A stretch of DNA of 64,000 nt from Gordius sp. MW1 (Eukaryota; Nematomorpha; Gordioida; Gordea; Gordiidae). The stretch spans positions 930,001 to 994,000 of the forward strand of contig CAXIYB010000001.1 in NCBI GenBank assembly GCA_964036665.1. Reading direction: 5' to 3'. Positions 1 through 9,300 of this stretch are shown one piece after another. The notes below the pieces were generated by a model, which saw only the letters and a list, made by a program, of their open reading frames with translations, was not told the origin of the DNA and did no database searches. Position 1 is the first letter of the stretch. The number at the start of each line of letters is the position of its first letter. Made by a program: the position numbers and the translations under genes.

Positions 1-906
1 TAAATTTGTGGATATTCTATAAATTTCTCTCTAAATTTGTGGATATTCTATAAATTTCTGTCTAAATTTGTGGATATTCGATAAATTTCTGTCTAAATTT
101 GTTGATTATTTTTAAATTTTTGTCTAAATTTGTGGATATTCTATAAATTTCTGTCTAAATTTTTTGATTCTTTATAAATTTCTCTCTAAATTTGTGGATA
201 TTCTATAAATTTCTGTCTAAATTTGTGGATATTCGATAAATTTCTGTCTAACTTTGTGGATATTCGATAAATTCCTGTCTAAATTTTTTTGATTATTTTT
301 AAATTTCTCTCTAAATTTGTGGATATTCTATAAATTTCTCTCTAAATTTGTGGTTTTTTTATAAATTTCTGTATAAATTTTTTGATTATTTTTAATTTTT
401 GTCTAAATTTGTGGATATTCTATAAATTTCTGTCTAAATTTTTTGATTCTTTATAAATTTCTCTCTAAATTTGACAATATTCTATAAATTTCTGTCTAAA
501 TTTGTGGATATTCGATAAATTTCTGTCTAAATTTGTGGATATTCGATAAATTTCTGTCTAAATTTTTTGATTATTTTTAAATTTTTGTCTAAATTTGTGG
601 ATATTCTATAAATTTCTGTCGAAATTTGTGGATATTCGATAAAGTTCTGTCTAAATTTGTGGATATTCTATAAATTTCTCTCTAAATTTGTGGATATTCT
701 ATAAATTCTGTCTAAATTTGTGGATATTCGATAAATTTCTGTCTAAATTTTTTGATTATTTTTAAATTTTTGTCTAAATTTGTGGATATTCTATAAATTT
801 CTGTCTAAATATTTTGATTCTTTAGAAATTTCTCTCTAAATTTGTGGATATTCTATAAATTTCTGTCTAAATTTGTGGATATTAGATAAATTTCTGTCTA
901 AATTTT
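1..906. repeat. 31-bp minisatellite array A0 (left-truncated)
   Basis: Tandem 31-bp monomers entering from beyond the window's left edge. Each has two AAATTT cores spaced 19 and 12 bp. Three main monomer families alternate: one with GTGGATATTC after the first core, one with TTGATTATTTTT, and one with TTGATTCTTTA. Ordered private variants are TAACTTTG (249), ATTCCTGTC (271), GTATAAA (371), GACAATAT (473), GTCGAAAT (618), a monomer shortened by 1 bp near 700, and TTAGAAATTT near 822. The same order precedes most other islands, so this is the standard 'tail' module. No gene or regulatory site is supported. Confidence 0.95.
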
Positions 907-929
907 TAATATTTCTCTGTTTATTTATA

Positions 930-941
930 AATCCCCCCCCC
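930..941. repeat. Poly-C tract at the left of the island
   Basis: An uninterrupted run of C follows TATAAAT near the left edge of every island. Island 1 has nine. The length varies between copies: 8 in most, 9 in islands 1, 7, 8 and 11, 10 in islands 3 and 21, 11 in island 10. It is the most length-variable site in the otherwise fixed island. Replication slippage explains it; sequencing homopolymer error is the alternative. Confidence 0.85.
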
Positions 942-1217
942 TCACTACGCTACTGGGTAAAACATACGTTCAATTTCACATAATTTTTAATTTTATGACA
1001 ACGCATTTATTCATTGTTTATTTAGTTTCCTCCAATGAATCTTAGAATTTACAATACATCATAATTTTGGCCATATTTTTCAATCAAAGATTTAGTACTT
1101 ACAACCATGGTTTCAGATATACATCGGCAAATTTCAACAAAAAATATGTAATTCTCTTTATAATCAAAAATTATTAACTTAAAAAAAATCTAAATTAAAA
1201 CAAATAATAGATGGCGG

Positions 1218-1225
1218 TATAAAAG
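1218..1225 (+). promoter_or_regulatory. Putative TATA box (TATAAAAG), representative copy
   Basis: TATAAAAG is preceded directly by GGCGG, an unusually GC-rich lead-in for this AT-rich body. It matches the strong eukaryotic TATA consensus. All islands carry it unchanged, normally 547-540 bases before the island's right end (1 base less in islands 2, 4, 10 and 14; 3 more in island 15). TCATAT starts 23 bases downstream and is a weak initiator candidate. AATAAA motifs lie at 1273-1278 and 1350-1355. In sequence this AT-rich a chance match is quite possible, and nothing here shows that transcription occurs. Confidence 0.25.
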
Positions 1226-1423
1226 ATTGAACTTAAGACTTCATATAGCTTCGAAATATGATGAAGACGAATAATAAAAGTAAAATTATGTGTAAAATGT
1301 AAAAATAATGATTTATTTATTTGTGTATACCACATTTAAAGATCCATAAAATAAATTTGGCACAATCATTCTTAGCCACCATGAATTAGATATGCAAAAT
1401 ATCCTTATATATAGCTATCTTCT

Positions 1424-1570
1424 ACATATATATGTATGTATACAATGTATTTATGTATGTTGCAATGTATTTATGTATGCAATGTATGTATGTATGTACT
1501 AAGGTATGTATGTACGTATGTAATGTATTTATGTATGTATGCAATGTGTTTATGTATGTATGTATGCATG
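1424..1570. repeat. GTAT-type microsatellite tract, representative copy
   Basis: Imperfect tetranucleotide tract built from GTAT, interrupted by CAATG, TTGCAATG and ACTAAGG. It occupies the same place in every island, and its interruptions are the same in all copies apart from two exceptions. Islands 6 and 15 have an extra 3 bases (TATAATAC), and island 6 also lacks 3 bases (GTATGTAAATGTG). Translated, it gives Tyr/Cys/Met- or His/Thr/Tyr/Ile-rich low-complexity peptides on the two strands; these are not taken as proteins. Confidence 0.9.
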
Positions 1571-1602
1571 TTGGGCGCGGGCCCAAATTTTTATTCACGG
1601 CC
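1518..1602 (+). repeat. Intra-island direct repeat, unit 1 (85 bp), representative
   Basis: Begins ATGTAATGTATTTATG and ends GGGCGCGGGCCC, AAATTTTTATTCACGGCC. It is followed directly by a second unit that lacks 8 bp of GTAT repeat. In islands 2, 4, 10 and 14 this first unit reads TTGTCGCGGG instead of TTGGGCGCGGG (1 bp shorter), which marks a separate island lineage. It contains a GGGCCC palindrome at 1579-1584. The pair probably arose by slippage or unequal exchange within the GTAT tract. Confidence 0.9.
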
Positions 1603-1679
1603 ATGTAATGTATTTATGTATGTATGCAATGTGTTTATGTATGCATGTTGGGCGCGGGCCCAAATTTTTATTCACGGCC
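1603..1679 (+). repeat. Intra-island direct repeat, unit 2 (77 bp), representative
   Basis: Second unit of the tandem pair, identical to the first except for two fewer GTAT steps. It contains a second GGGCCC palindrome at 1656-1661, so each island has two GGGCCC sites 77 bp apart. The rest of the satellite is almost devoid of GC-rich words, so these should be its only sites for an enzyme recognising GGGCCC. I found no copy of this unit carrying the 1-bp-shorter variant seen in unit 1. Confidence 0.9.
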
Positions 1680-1682
1680 CGC
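1654..1682. repeat. GC-rich inverted repeat (7-bp stem, 15-nt loop), representative
   Basis: GCGGGCC at 1654-1660 and its exact reverse complement GGCCCGC at 1676-1682 flank an AT-rich 15-base loop. The stem can form a cruciform in DNA or a hairpin in RNA. It is at the same offset in all islands (111 to 83 bases before the right end). There is no downstream T-run typical of a bacterial terminator, so that reading is not supported. CpG sites concentrate here and in the next 40 bp. Confidence 0.7.
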
Positions 1683-1724
1683 CCACTCACGGTGGTATTA
1701 AAAAAAAATTCACGCCCACTCACG
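1680..1724 (+). repeat. Short direct repeat CGCCCACTCACG, representative pair
   Basis: The 12-mer occurs at 1680-1691 and again at 1713-1724, separated by GTGG, TATT and a nine-A run. TTCACG lies upstream of each copy, so a slightly longer diverged duplication is likely. A CTTCTTCTTCTTCTT run follows, then TTGAAAATCCCACAGACGG at the island edge. The segment is GC-richer than anything else here and looks foreign to the AT-rich array. No family is recognised. Confidence 0.75.
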
Positions 1725-1765
1725 CTTCTTCTTCTTCTTTATCGTGTTGAAAATCCCACAGACGG

Positions 1766-3469
1766 TTGATATTCGATAAATTTCTGTCTAAATTTTTTGA
1801 TTATTTTTAAATTTTTGTCTAAATTTGTCGATATTCGATAAATTTCTGTCTAAATTTTTTGATTATTTTTAAATTTTTGTCTAAATTGGTGGATATTCTA
1901 TAAATTTCTGTCTAAATTTTTTGATTATTTTTATATTTTTGTGTAAATTTGTGGATATTCTATAAATTTCTGTCTAAATTTTTTGATTATTTTTAATTTT
2001 TGTCTAAATTTGTGTATATTCTATAAATTTCTGTCTAAATTTTTTGATTCTTTATTTCTCTCTAAATTTGAAAATATTCTATAAATTTCTGTCTAAATTT
2101 GTGGATATTCCATAAATTTTTGTCTGAATTTTTTGATTATTTTTAAATTTTGGTCTAAATTTGTGGATATTCTATAAATTTCTGTCTAAATTTGTGGATA
2201 TTCTATAAATTTCTGTCTAAATTTGTGGATATTCGATAAAGTTCTGTCTAAATTTGTGGATATTCTATAAATTTCTCTCTAAATTTGTGGATATTCTATA
2301 AATTTCTGTTTAAATTTGTGGATATTCGATAAATTTCTGTCTAAATTTTTTGATTATTTTTAAATTTCTCTCTAAATTTGTGGATATTCTATAAATTTCT
2401 CTCTAAATTTGTGGATATTCTATAAATTTCTGTCTAAATTTGTGGATATTCGATAAATTTCTGTCTAAATTTGTTGATTATTTTTAAATTTTTGTCTAAA
2501 TTTGTGTATTCTATAAATTTCTGTCTAAATTTTTTGATTCTTCATAAATTTCTCTCTAAATTTGTGGATATTCTATAAATTTCTGTCTAAATTTGTGGAT
2601 ATTCGATAAATTTCTGTCTAACTTTGTGGATATTCGATAAATTTCTGTCTAAATTTTTTTGATTATTTTTAAATTTCTCTCTAAATTTGTGGATATTCTA
2701 TAAATTTCTCTCTAAATTTGTGGTTTTTTTTATAAATTTCTGTCTAAATTTTTTGATTATTTTTAATTTTGTCTAAATTTGTGGATATTCTATAAATTTC
2801 TGTCTAAATTTTTTGATTCTTTATAAATTTCTCTCTAAATTTGACAATATTCTATAAATTTCTGTCTAAATTTGTGGATATTCGATAAATTTCTGTCTAA
2901 ATTTGTGGATATTCGATAAATTTCTGTCTAAATTTTTTGATTATTTTTAAATTTTTGTCTAAATTTGTGGAAATTCTATAAATTTCTGTCGAAATTTGTG
3001 GATATTCGATAAAGTTCTGTCTAAATTTGTGGATATTCTATAAATTTCTCTCTAAATTTGTGGATATTCTATAAATTCTGTCTAAATTTGTGGATATTCG
3101 ATAAATTTCTGTCTAAATTTTTTGAATTTGTGGATATTCTATAAATTTCTTTCTAAATTGTTTGATTCTTTGTAAATTTCTGTCTAAATTTGTGGATATT
3201 CTATAAATTTCTGTCTAAATTTTTTGATTTTATAAATTTCTCTCTAAATTTGTGGATATTCTATAAATTTCTGTCTAAATTTGTGGATATTCGATAAATT
3301 TCTGTCTAAATTTTTTGATTATTTTTAAATTTTTGTCTAAATTTGTGGATATTCTATAAATTTCTGTCTAAATATTTTGATTCTTTAGAAATTTCTCTCT
3401 AAATTTGTGGATATTCTATAAATTTCTGTCTAAATTTGTGGATATTAGATAAATTTCTGTCTAAATTTT
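1766..3469. repeat. 31-bp minisatellite array A1 (1,704 bp, lineage a)
   Basis: Starts in mid-monomer with TTGATATTCGATAAA, then GTCGATATTCG and GGTGGATATTC monomers. Marker variants in order are GTTTAAATTT (2308), a 2-bp-short GTGTATTC (2505), an eight-T GTGGTTTTTTTT near 2722, GTGGAAATTC (2968), and a fused monomer TTGAATTTG at 3121-3130. It equals the 1,726-bp arrays after islands 9, 11, 12 and 13 except for a 22-bp loss at the fused monomer, and lacks their TGATCATTTTT variant. No gene seen. Confidence 0.95.
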
Positions 3470-4326
3470 TAATATTTCTCTGTTTATCTATAAATCCCCC
3501 CCCTCACTACGCTACTGGGTAAAACATACGTTCAATTTCACATAATTTTTAATTTTATGACAACGCATTTATTCATTGTTTTTTTAGTTTCCTCCAATGA
3601 ATCTTAGAATTTACAATACATCATAATTTTGGCCATATTTTTCAATCAAAGATTTAGTACTTACAACCATGGTTTCAGATATACATCGGCAAATTTCAAC
3701 AAAAAATATGTAATTCTCTTTATAATCAAAAATTATTAACTTAAAAAAAATCTAAATTAAAACAAATAATAGATGGCGGTATAAAAGATTGAACTTAAGA
3801 CTTCATATAGCTTCGAAATATGATGAAGACGAATAATAAAAGTAAAATTATGTGTAAAATGTAAAAATAATGATTTATTTATTTGTGTATACCACATTTA
3901 AAGATCCATAAAATAAATTTGGCACAATCATTCTTAGCCACCATGAATTAGATATGCAAAATATCCTTATATATAGCTATCTTCTACATATATATGTATG
4001 TATACAATGTATTTATGTATGTTGCAATGTATTTATGTATGCAATGTATGTATGTATGTACTAAGGTATGTATGTACGTATGTAATGTATTTATGTATGT
4101 ATGCAATGTGTTTATGTATGTATGTATGCATGTTGTCGCGGGCCCAAATTTTTATTCACGGCCATGTAATGTATTTATGTATGTATGCAATGTGTTTATG
4201 TATGCATGTTGGGCGCGGGCCCAAATTTTTATTCACGGCCCGCCCACTCACGGTGGTATTAAAAAAAAATTCACGCCCACTCACGCTTCTTCTTCTTCTT
4301 TATCGTGTTGAAAATCCCACAGACGG
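3470..4326 (+). repeat. Satellite island 2 (857 bp, lineage b)
   Basis: Full-length island with C8. Carries the lineage-b mark TTGTCGCGGG in the first direct-repeat unit, which shortens it by 1 bp and shifts reading frames through the GTAT tract without any sign of selection. TATAAAAG lies at 3780-3787. Shares its class with islands 4, 10 and 14. Confidence 0.95.
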
Positions 4327-5462
4327 TTGATATTCGATAAATTTCTGTCTAAATTTTTTGATTATTTTTAAATTTTTGTCTAAATTTGTTGATATTCGAT
4401 AAATTTCTGTCTAAATTTTTTGATTATTTTTAAATTTTTGTCTAAATTGGTGGATATTCTATAAATTTCTGTCTAAATTTTTTGATTATTTTTATATTTT
4501 TGTGTAAATTTGTGGATATTCTATAAATTTCTGTCTAAATTTTTTGATTATTTTTAATTTTTGTCTAAATTTGTGTATATTCTATAAATTTCTGTCTAAA
4601 TTTTTTGATTCTTTATTTCTCTCTAAATTTGAAAATATTCTATAAATTTCTGTCAAAATTTGTGGATATTCCATAAATTTCTGTCTGAATTTTTTGATTA
4701 TTTTTAAATTTTTGTCTAAATTTGTGGATATTCTATAAATTTCTGTCTAAATTTTTTGATTATTTTTAAATTTCTCTCTAAATTTGTGGATATTCTATAA
4801 ATTTCTCTCTAAATTTGTGGATATTCTATAAATTTCTGTCTAAATTTGTGGATATTCGATAAATTTCTGTCTAAATATGTTGATTATTTTTAAATTTTTG
4901 TCTAAATTTGTGGATATTCTATAAATTTCTGTCTAAATTTTTTGATTCTTTATAAATTTCTCTCTAAATTTGTGGATATTCTATAAATTTCTGTCTAAAT
5001 TTGTGGATATTCGATAAATTTCTGTCTAACTTTGTGGATATTCGATAAATTTCTGTCTAAATTTTTTTGATTATTTTTAAATTTGTCTCTAAATTTGTGG
5101 ATATTCTATAAATTTCTCTCTAAATTTGTGGTTTTTTTATAAATTTCTGTCTAAATTTTTTGATTATTTTTAATTTTGTCTAAATTTGTGGATATTCTAT
5201 AAATTTCTGTCTAAATTTTTTGATTCTTTATAAATTTCTCTCTAAATTTGACAATATTCTATAAATTTCTGTCTAAATTTGTGGATATTCGATAAATTTC
5301 TGTCTAAATTTTTTGATTATTTTTAAATTTTTGTCTAAATTTGTGGATATTCTATAAATTTCTGTCTAAATATTTTGATTCTTTAGAAATTTCTCTCTAA
5401 ATTTGTGGATATTCTAAAAATTTCTGTTTTGTGGATATTAGATAAATTTCTGTCTAAATTTT
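4327..5462. repeat. 31-bp minisatellite array A2 (1,136 bp, lineage b)
   Basis: Lineage-b order: GTTGATATTCG (4388), GGTGGATATTC, GTCAAAATTTG (4653), TAAATATGTTG (4874), AATTTGTCTC (5082), then a shortened tail. The last monomers before island 3 carry an A substitution and a deletion (AAAAATTTCTGTTTTGTGG, about 5416-5435). Nearly the same array, 1,133 bp, follows island 10. Both look like a standard array with an internal loss of about 0.6 kb. A 65-codon open frame running from here into island 3 is chance. Confidence 0.95.
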
Positions 5463-6322
5463 TAATATTTCTCTGTTTATCTATAAATCCCCCCCCCCTC
5501 ACTACGCTACTGGGTAAAACATACGTTCAATTTCACATAATTTTTAATTTTATGACAACGCATTTATTCATTGTTTTTTTAGTTTACTCCAATGAATCTT
5601 AGAATTTACAATACATCATAATTTTGGCCATATTTTTCAATCAAAGATTTAGTACTTACAACCATGGTTTCAGATATACATCGGCAAATTTCAACAAAAA
5701 ATATGTAATTCTCTTTATAATCAAAAATTATTAACTTAAAAAAAATCTAAATTAAAACAAATAATAGATGGCGGTATAAAAGATTGAACTTAAGACTTCA
5801 TATAGCTTCGAAATATGATGAAGACGAATAATAAAAGTAAAATTATGTGTAAAATGTAAAAATAATGATTTATTTATTTGTGTATACCACATTTAAAGAT
5901 CCATAAAATAAATTTGGCACAATCATTCTTAGCCACCATGAATTAGATATGCAAAATATCCTTATATATAGCTATCTTCTACATATATATGTATGTATAC
6001 AATGTATTTATGTATGTTGCAATGTATTTATGTATGCAATGTATGTATGTATGTACTAAGGTATGTATGTACGTATGTAATGTATTTATGTATGTATGCA
6101 ATGTGTTTATGTATGTATGTATGCATGTTGGGCGCGGGCCCAAATTTTTATTCACGGCCATGTAATGTATTTATGTATGTATGCAATGTGTTTATGTATG
6201 CATGTTGGGCGCGGGCCCAAATTTTTATTCACGGCCCGCCCACTCACGGTGGTATTAAAAAAAAATTCACGCCCACTCACGCTTCTTCTTCTTCTTTATC
6301 GTGTTGAAAATCCCACAGACGG
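5463..6322 (+). repeat. Satellite island 3 (860 bp)
   Basis: Full-length island with C10. Private substitution TAGTTTACTCC where the others read TAGTTTCCTCC. Its left flank has the same AAAAATTTCTGTTTTGTGG deletion as islands 11 and 21, so these three share a left-flank ancestor. It is followed by a lineage-a array start. Confidence 0.95.
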
Positions 6323-9300
6323 TTGATATTCGATAAATTTCTGTCTAAATTTTTTGATTATTTTTAAATTTTTGTCTAAATTTGTCGATATTCGATAAAT
6401 TTCTGTCTAAATTTTTTGATTATTTTTAAATTTTTGTCTAAATTGGTGGATATTCTATAAATTTCTGTCTAAATTTTTTGATTATTTTTATATTTTTGTG
6501 TAAATTTGTGGATATTCTATAAATTTCTGTCTAAATTTTTTGATCATTTTTAATTTTTGTCTAAATTTGTGTATATTCTATAAATTTCTGTCTAAATTTT
6601 TTGATTCTTTATTTCTCTCTAAATTTGAAAATATTCTATAAATTTCTGTCTAAATTTGTGGATATTCCATAAATTTCTGTCTGAATTTTTTGATTATTTT
6701 TAAATTTTTGTCTAAATTTGTGGATATTCTATAAATTTCTGTCTAAATTTGTGGATATTCTATAAATTTCTGTCTAAATTTGTGGATATTCGATAAAGTT
6801 CTGTCTAAATTTTTTGATTATTTTTAAATTTTTGTCTAAATTTGTGGATATTCTATAAATTTCTCTCTAAAGTTGTGGATATTCTATAAATTTCTGTCTA
6901 AATTTGTGGATATTCGATAAATTTCTGTCTAAATTTTTTGATTATTTTTAAATTTCTGTCTAAATTTGTGGATATTCTATAAATTTCTGTCTAAATTTGT
7001 GGATATTCGATAAATTTCTGTCTAACTTTGTGGATATTTGATAAATTTCTGTCTAAATTTTTTTGATTATTTTTAAATTTCTCTCTAAATTTGTGGATAT
7101 TCTATAAATTTCTCTCTAAATTTGTGGTTTTTTTATAAATTTCTGTCTAAATTTTTTGATTATTTTTAATTTTTGTCTAAATTTGTGGATATTCTATAAA
7201 TTTCTGTCTAAATTTTTTGATTCTTTATAAATTTCTCTCTAAATTTGAGAATATTCTATAAATTTCTGTCTAAATTTGTGGATATTCGATAAATTTCTGT
7301 GTGAATTTTTTGATTATTTTTAAATTTTTGTCTAAATTTGTGGATATTCTATAAATTTCTGTCTAAATATTTTGATTCTTTATAAATTTCTCTCTAAATT
7401 TGTGGATATTCTATAAATTTCTGTCTAAATTTGTATATGTTAGATAAATTTCTGTCTAAATTTTTTGATTATTTTTAAATTTTTGTCTAAATTTGTGGAT
7501 ATTCTATAAATTTCTGACTAAATTTGTGGATATTCGATATATTTTTGTCTAAATTTTTTGATTATTTTTAAATTTTTGTCTAAATTAGTGGATATTCTAT
7601 AAATTTCTGTCTAAATTTTTTGATTATTTTTATATTTTTGTGTAAATTTGTGGATATTCTATAAATTTCTGTCTAAATTTTTTGATTCTTTAAATTTCTG
7701 TCTAAATTTGTGGATATTCTATAAATTTCTGACTAAATTTGTGGATATTCGATAAATTTCTGTCTAAATTTGTGTATATTCGATAAATTTCTGTCTAAAT
7801 TTTTTTGATTATTTTTAAATTTCTCATTAAATTTGTGGATATTCTATAAATTTCTTTCTAAATTTCTGGATATTCTATAAATTTCTATCTAAATTTTTTG
7901 ATTATTTTTAATTTTTGTCTAAATTTGTGTATATTCTATAAATTTCTGTCTAAATTTTTTGATTCTTTATAAATTTCTCTCTAAATTTGAGAATATTCTA
8001 TAAATTTCTGTCTAAATTTGTGGATATTCCATAAATTTCTGTCTGAATTTTTTGATTATTTTTAAATTTTTGTCTAAATTTGTGGATATTCTATAAATTT
8101 CTGTCTAAATTTGTGGATATTCTATAAATTTCTGTCTAAATTTGTGGATATTCGATAAAGTTCTGTCTAAATTTGTGGATATTCTATAAATTTCTCTCTA
8201 AATTTGTGGATATTCTATAAATTTCTGTCTAAATTTGTGGATATTCGATAAATTTCTGTCTAAATTTTTTGATTATTTTTAAATTTCTGTCTAAATTTGT
8301 GGATATTCTATAAATTTCTCTCTAAATTTGAGGATATTCTATAAATTTCTGTCTAAATTTGTGGATATTCGATAAATTTCTGTCTAAATTTGTTGATTAT
8401 TTTTAAATTTTTGTCTAAATTTGTGGACATTCTATAAATTTCTGTCTAAATTTTTTGATTCTTTATAAATTTCTCTCTAAATTTGTGGATATTCTATAAA
8501 TTTCTGTCTAAATTTGTGGATATTCGATAAATTTCTGTCTAACTTTGTGGATATTCGATAAATTTCTGTCTAAATTTTTTTGATTATTTTTAAATTTCTC
8601 TCTAAATTTGTGGATATTCTATAAATTTCTCTCTAAATTTGTGGTTTTTTTTATAAATTTCTGTCTAAATTTTTTGATTATTTTTAATTTTTGTCTAAAT
8701 TTGTGTATATTCTATAAATTTCTGTCTAAATTTTTTGATTCTTTATAAATTTCTCTCTAAATTTGAGAATATTCTATAAATTTCTGTCTAAATTTGTGGA
8801 TATTCCATAAATTTCTGTCTGAATTTTTTGATTATTTTTAAATTTTTGTCTAAATTTGTGGATATTCTATAAATTTCTGTCTAAATTTGTGGATATTCTA
8901 TAAATTTCTGTCTAAATTTGTGGATATTCTATAAATTTCTGTCTAAATTTGTGGATATTCGATAAATTTCTGTCTAAATTTGTGGATATTCCATAAATTT
9001 CTGTCTGAATTTTTTGATTATTTTTAAATTTTTGTCTAAATTTGTGGATATTCTATAAAGTTCTGTCTAAATTTGTGGATATTCTATAAATTTCTCTCTA
9101 AATTTGTGGATATTCTATAAATTTCTGTCTAAATTTGTGGATATTCGATAAATTTCTGTCTAAATTTTTTGATTATTTTTAAATTTCTCTCTAAATTTGT
9201 GGATATTCTATAAATTTCTCTCTAAATTTGTGGATATTCTATAAATTTCTGTCTAAATTTGTGGATATTCGATAAATTTCTGTCTAAATTTGTTGATTAT

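Larger units (their letters stand above)
907..1765 (+). repeat. Satellite island 1 (859 bp)
   Basis: First of 21 near-identical non-minisatellite units and the reference copy for substructure. In order: a degenerate monomer start (TAATATTTCTCTG), C9 tract, AT-rich body with TATAAAAG at 1218-1225 and AATAAA at 1350-1355, GTAT microsatellite from about 1424, an 85-bp plus 77-bp direct repeat (1518-1602, 1603-1679), a GC hairpin (1654-1682), two CGCCCACTCACG copies, a CTT run, and GACGG at the right edge. Short open frames here come from the GTAT tract and are not considered genes. Copy-specific marks are TTTATTTATAAA (T where most islands have C) and a private ATTGTTTATTTAG. Origin unknown; possibly a decayed mobile element co-amplified with the satellite. 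Confidence 0.95.

Noticed and set aside
1-906. CRISPR-like array of 31-bp repeats.
   Set aside because: The repeats are contiguous with no unique spacers, vary in sequence, and extend for tens of kilobases in AT-rich eukaryotic satellite; no cas genes exist.
1654-1710. Rho-independent terminator formed by the GC hairpin and nearby A/T runs.
   Set aside because: The stem is only 7 bp with a 15-base loop, and no T-run follows directly on either strand (the nine-A run is 17 bases beyond the stem). The bacterial terminator model does not fit this DNA.
907-1765. Island as an intact DNA transposon, Helitron or miniature element.
   Set aside because: I found no terminal inverted repeats, no target-site duplication, no TC...CTRR ends with a terminal hairpin, and no transposase or Rep frame. 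A decayed origin remains possible and is given only as a hypothesis.
1422-1769. Open reading frames of 60-110 codons on both strands, repeated in every island, rich in Tyr/Cys/Met or His/Thr/Tyr/Ile.
   Set aside because: They are translations of the GTAT microsatellite and its GC tail. Overlapping frames on both strands are open at once, frames shift freely with 1- and 3-base changes between islands (islands 2, 4, 6, 10, 14, 15), and no domain or codon signal is visible.
1773-1800. Separate origin or autonomous replication sequences from AT-rich words resembling the yeast consensus.
   Set aside because: Such words are expected everywhere in DNA this AT-rich, and no discriminating element stands out.
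5405-5602. 65-codon hydrophobic frame before and within island 3, and again at 63,030-63,227 in island 21.
   Set aside because: It depends on the C tract being exactly 10 bases and on the flank deletion. Island 11 has the same flank but C9, and the frame is lost. It spans the array/island border and is explained by T-rich DNA.
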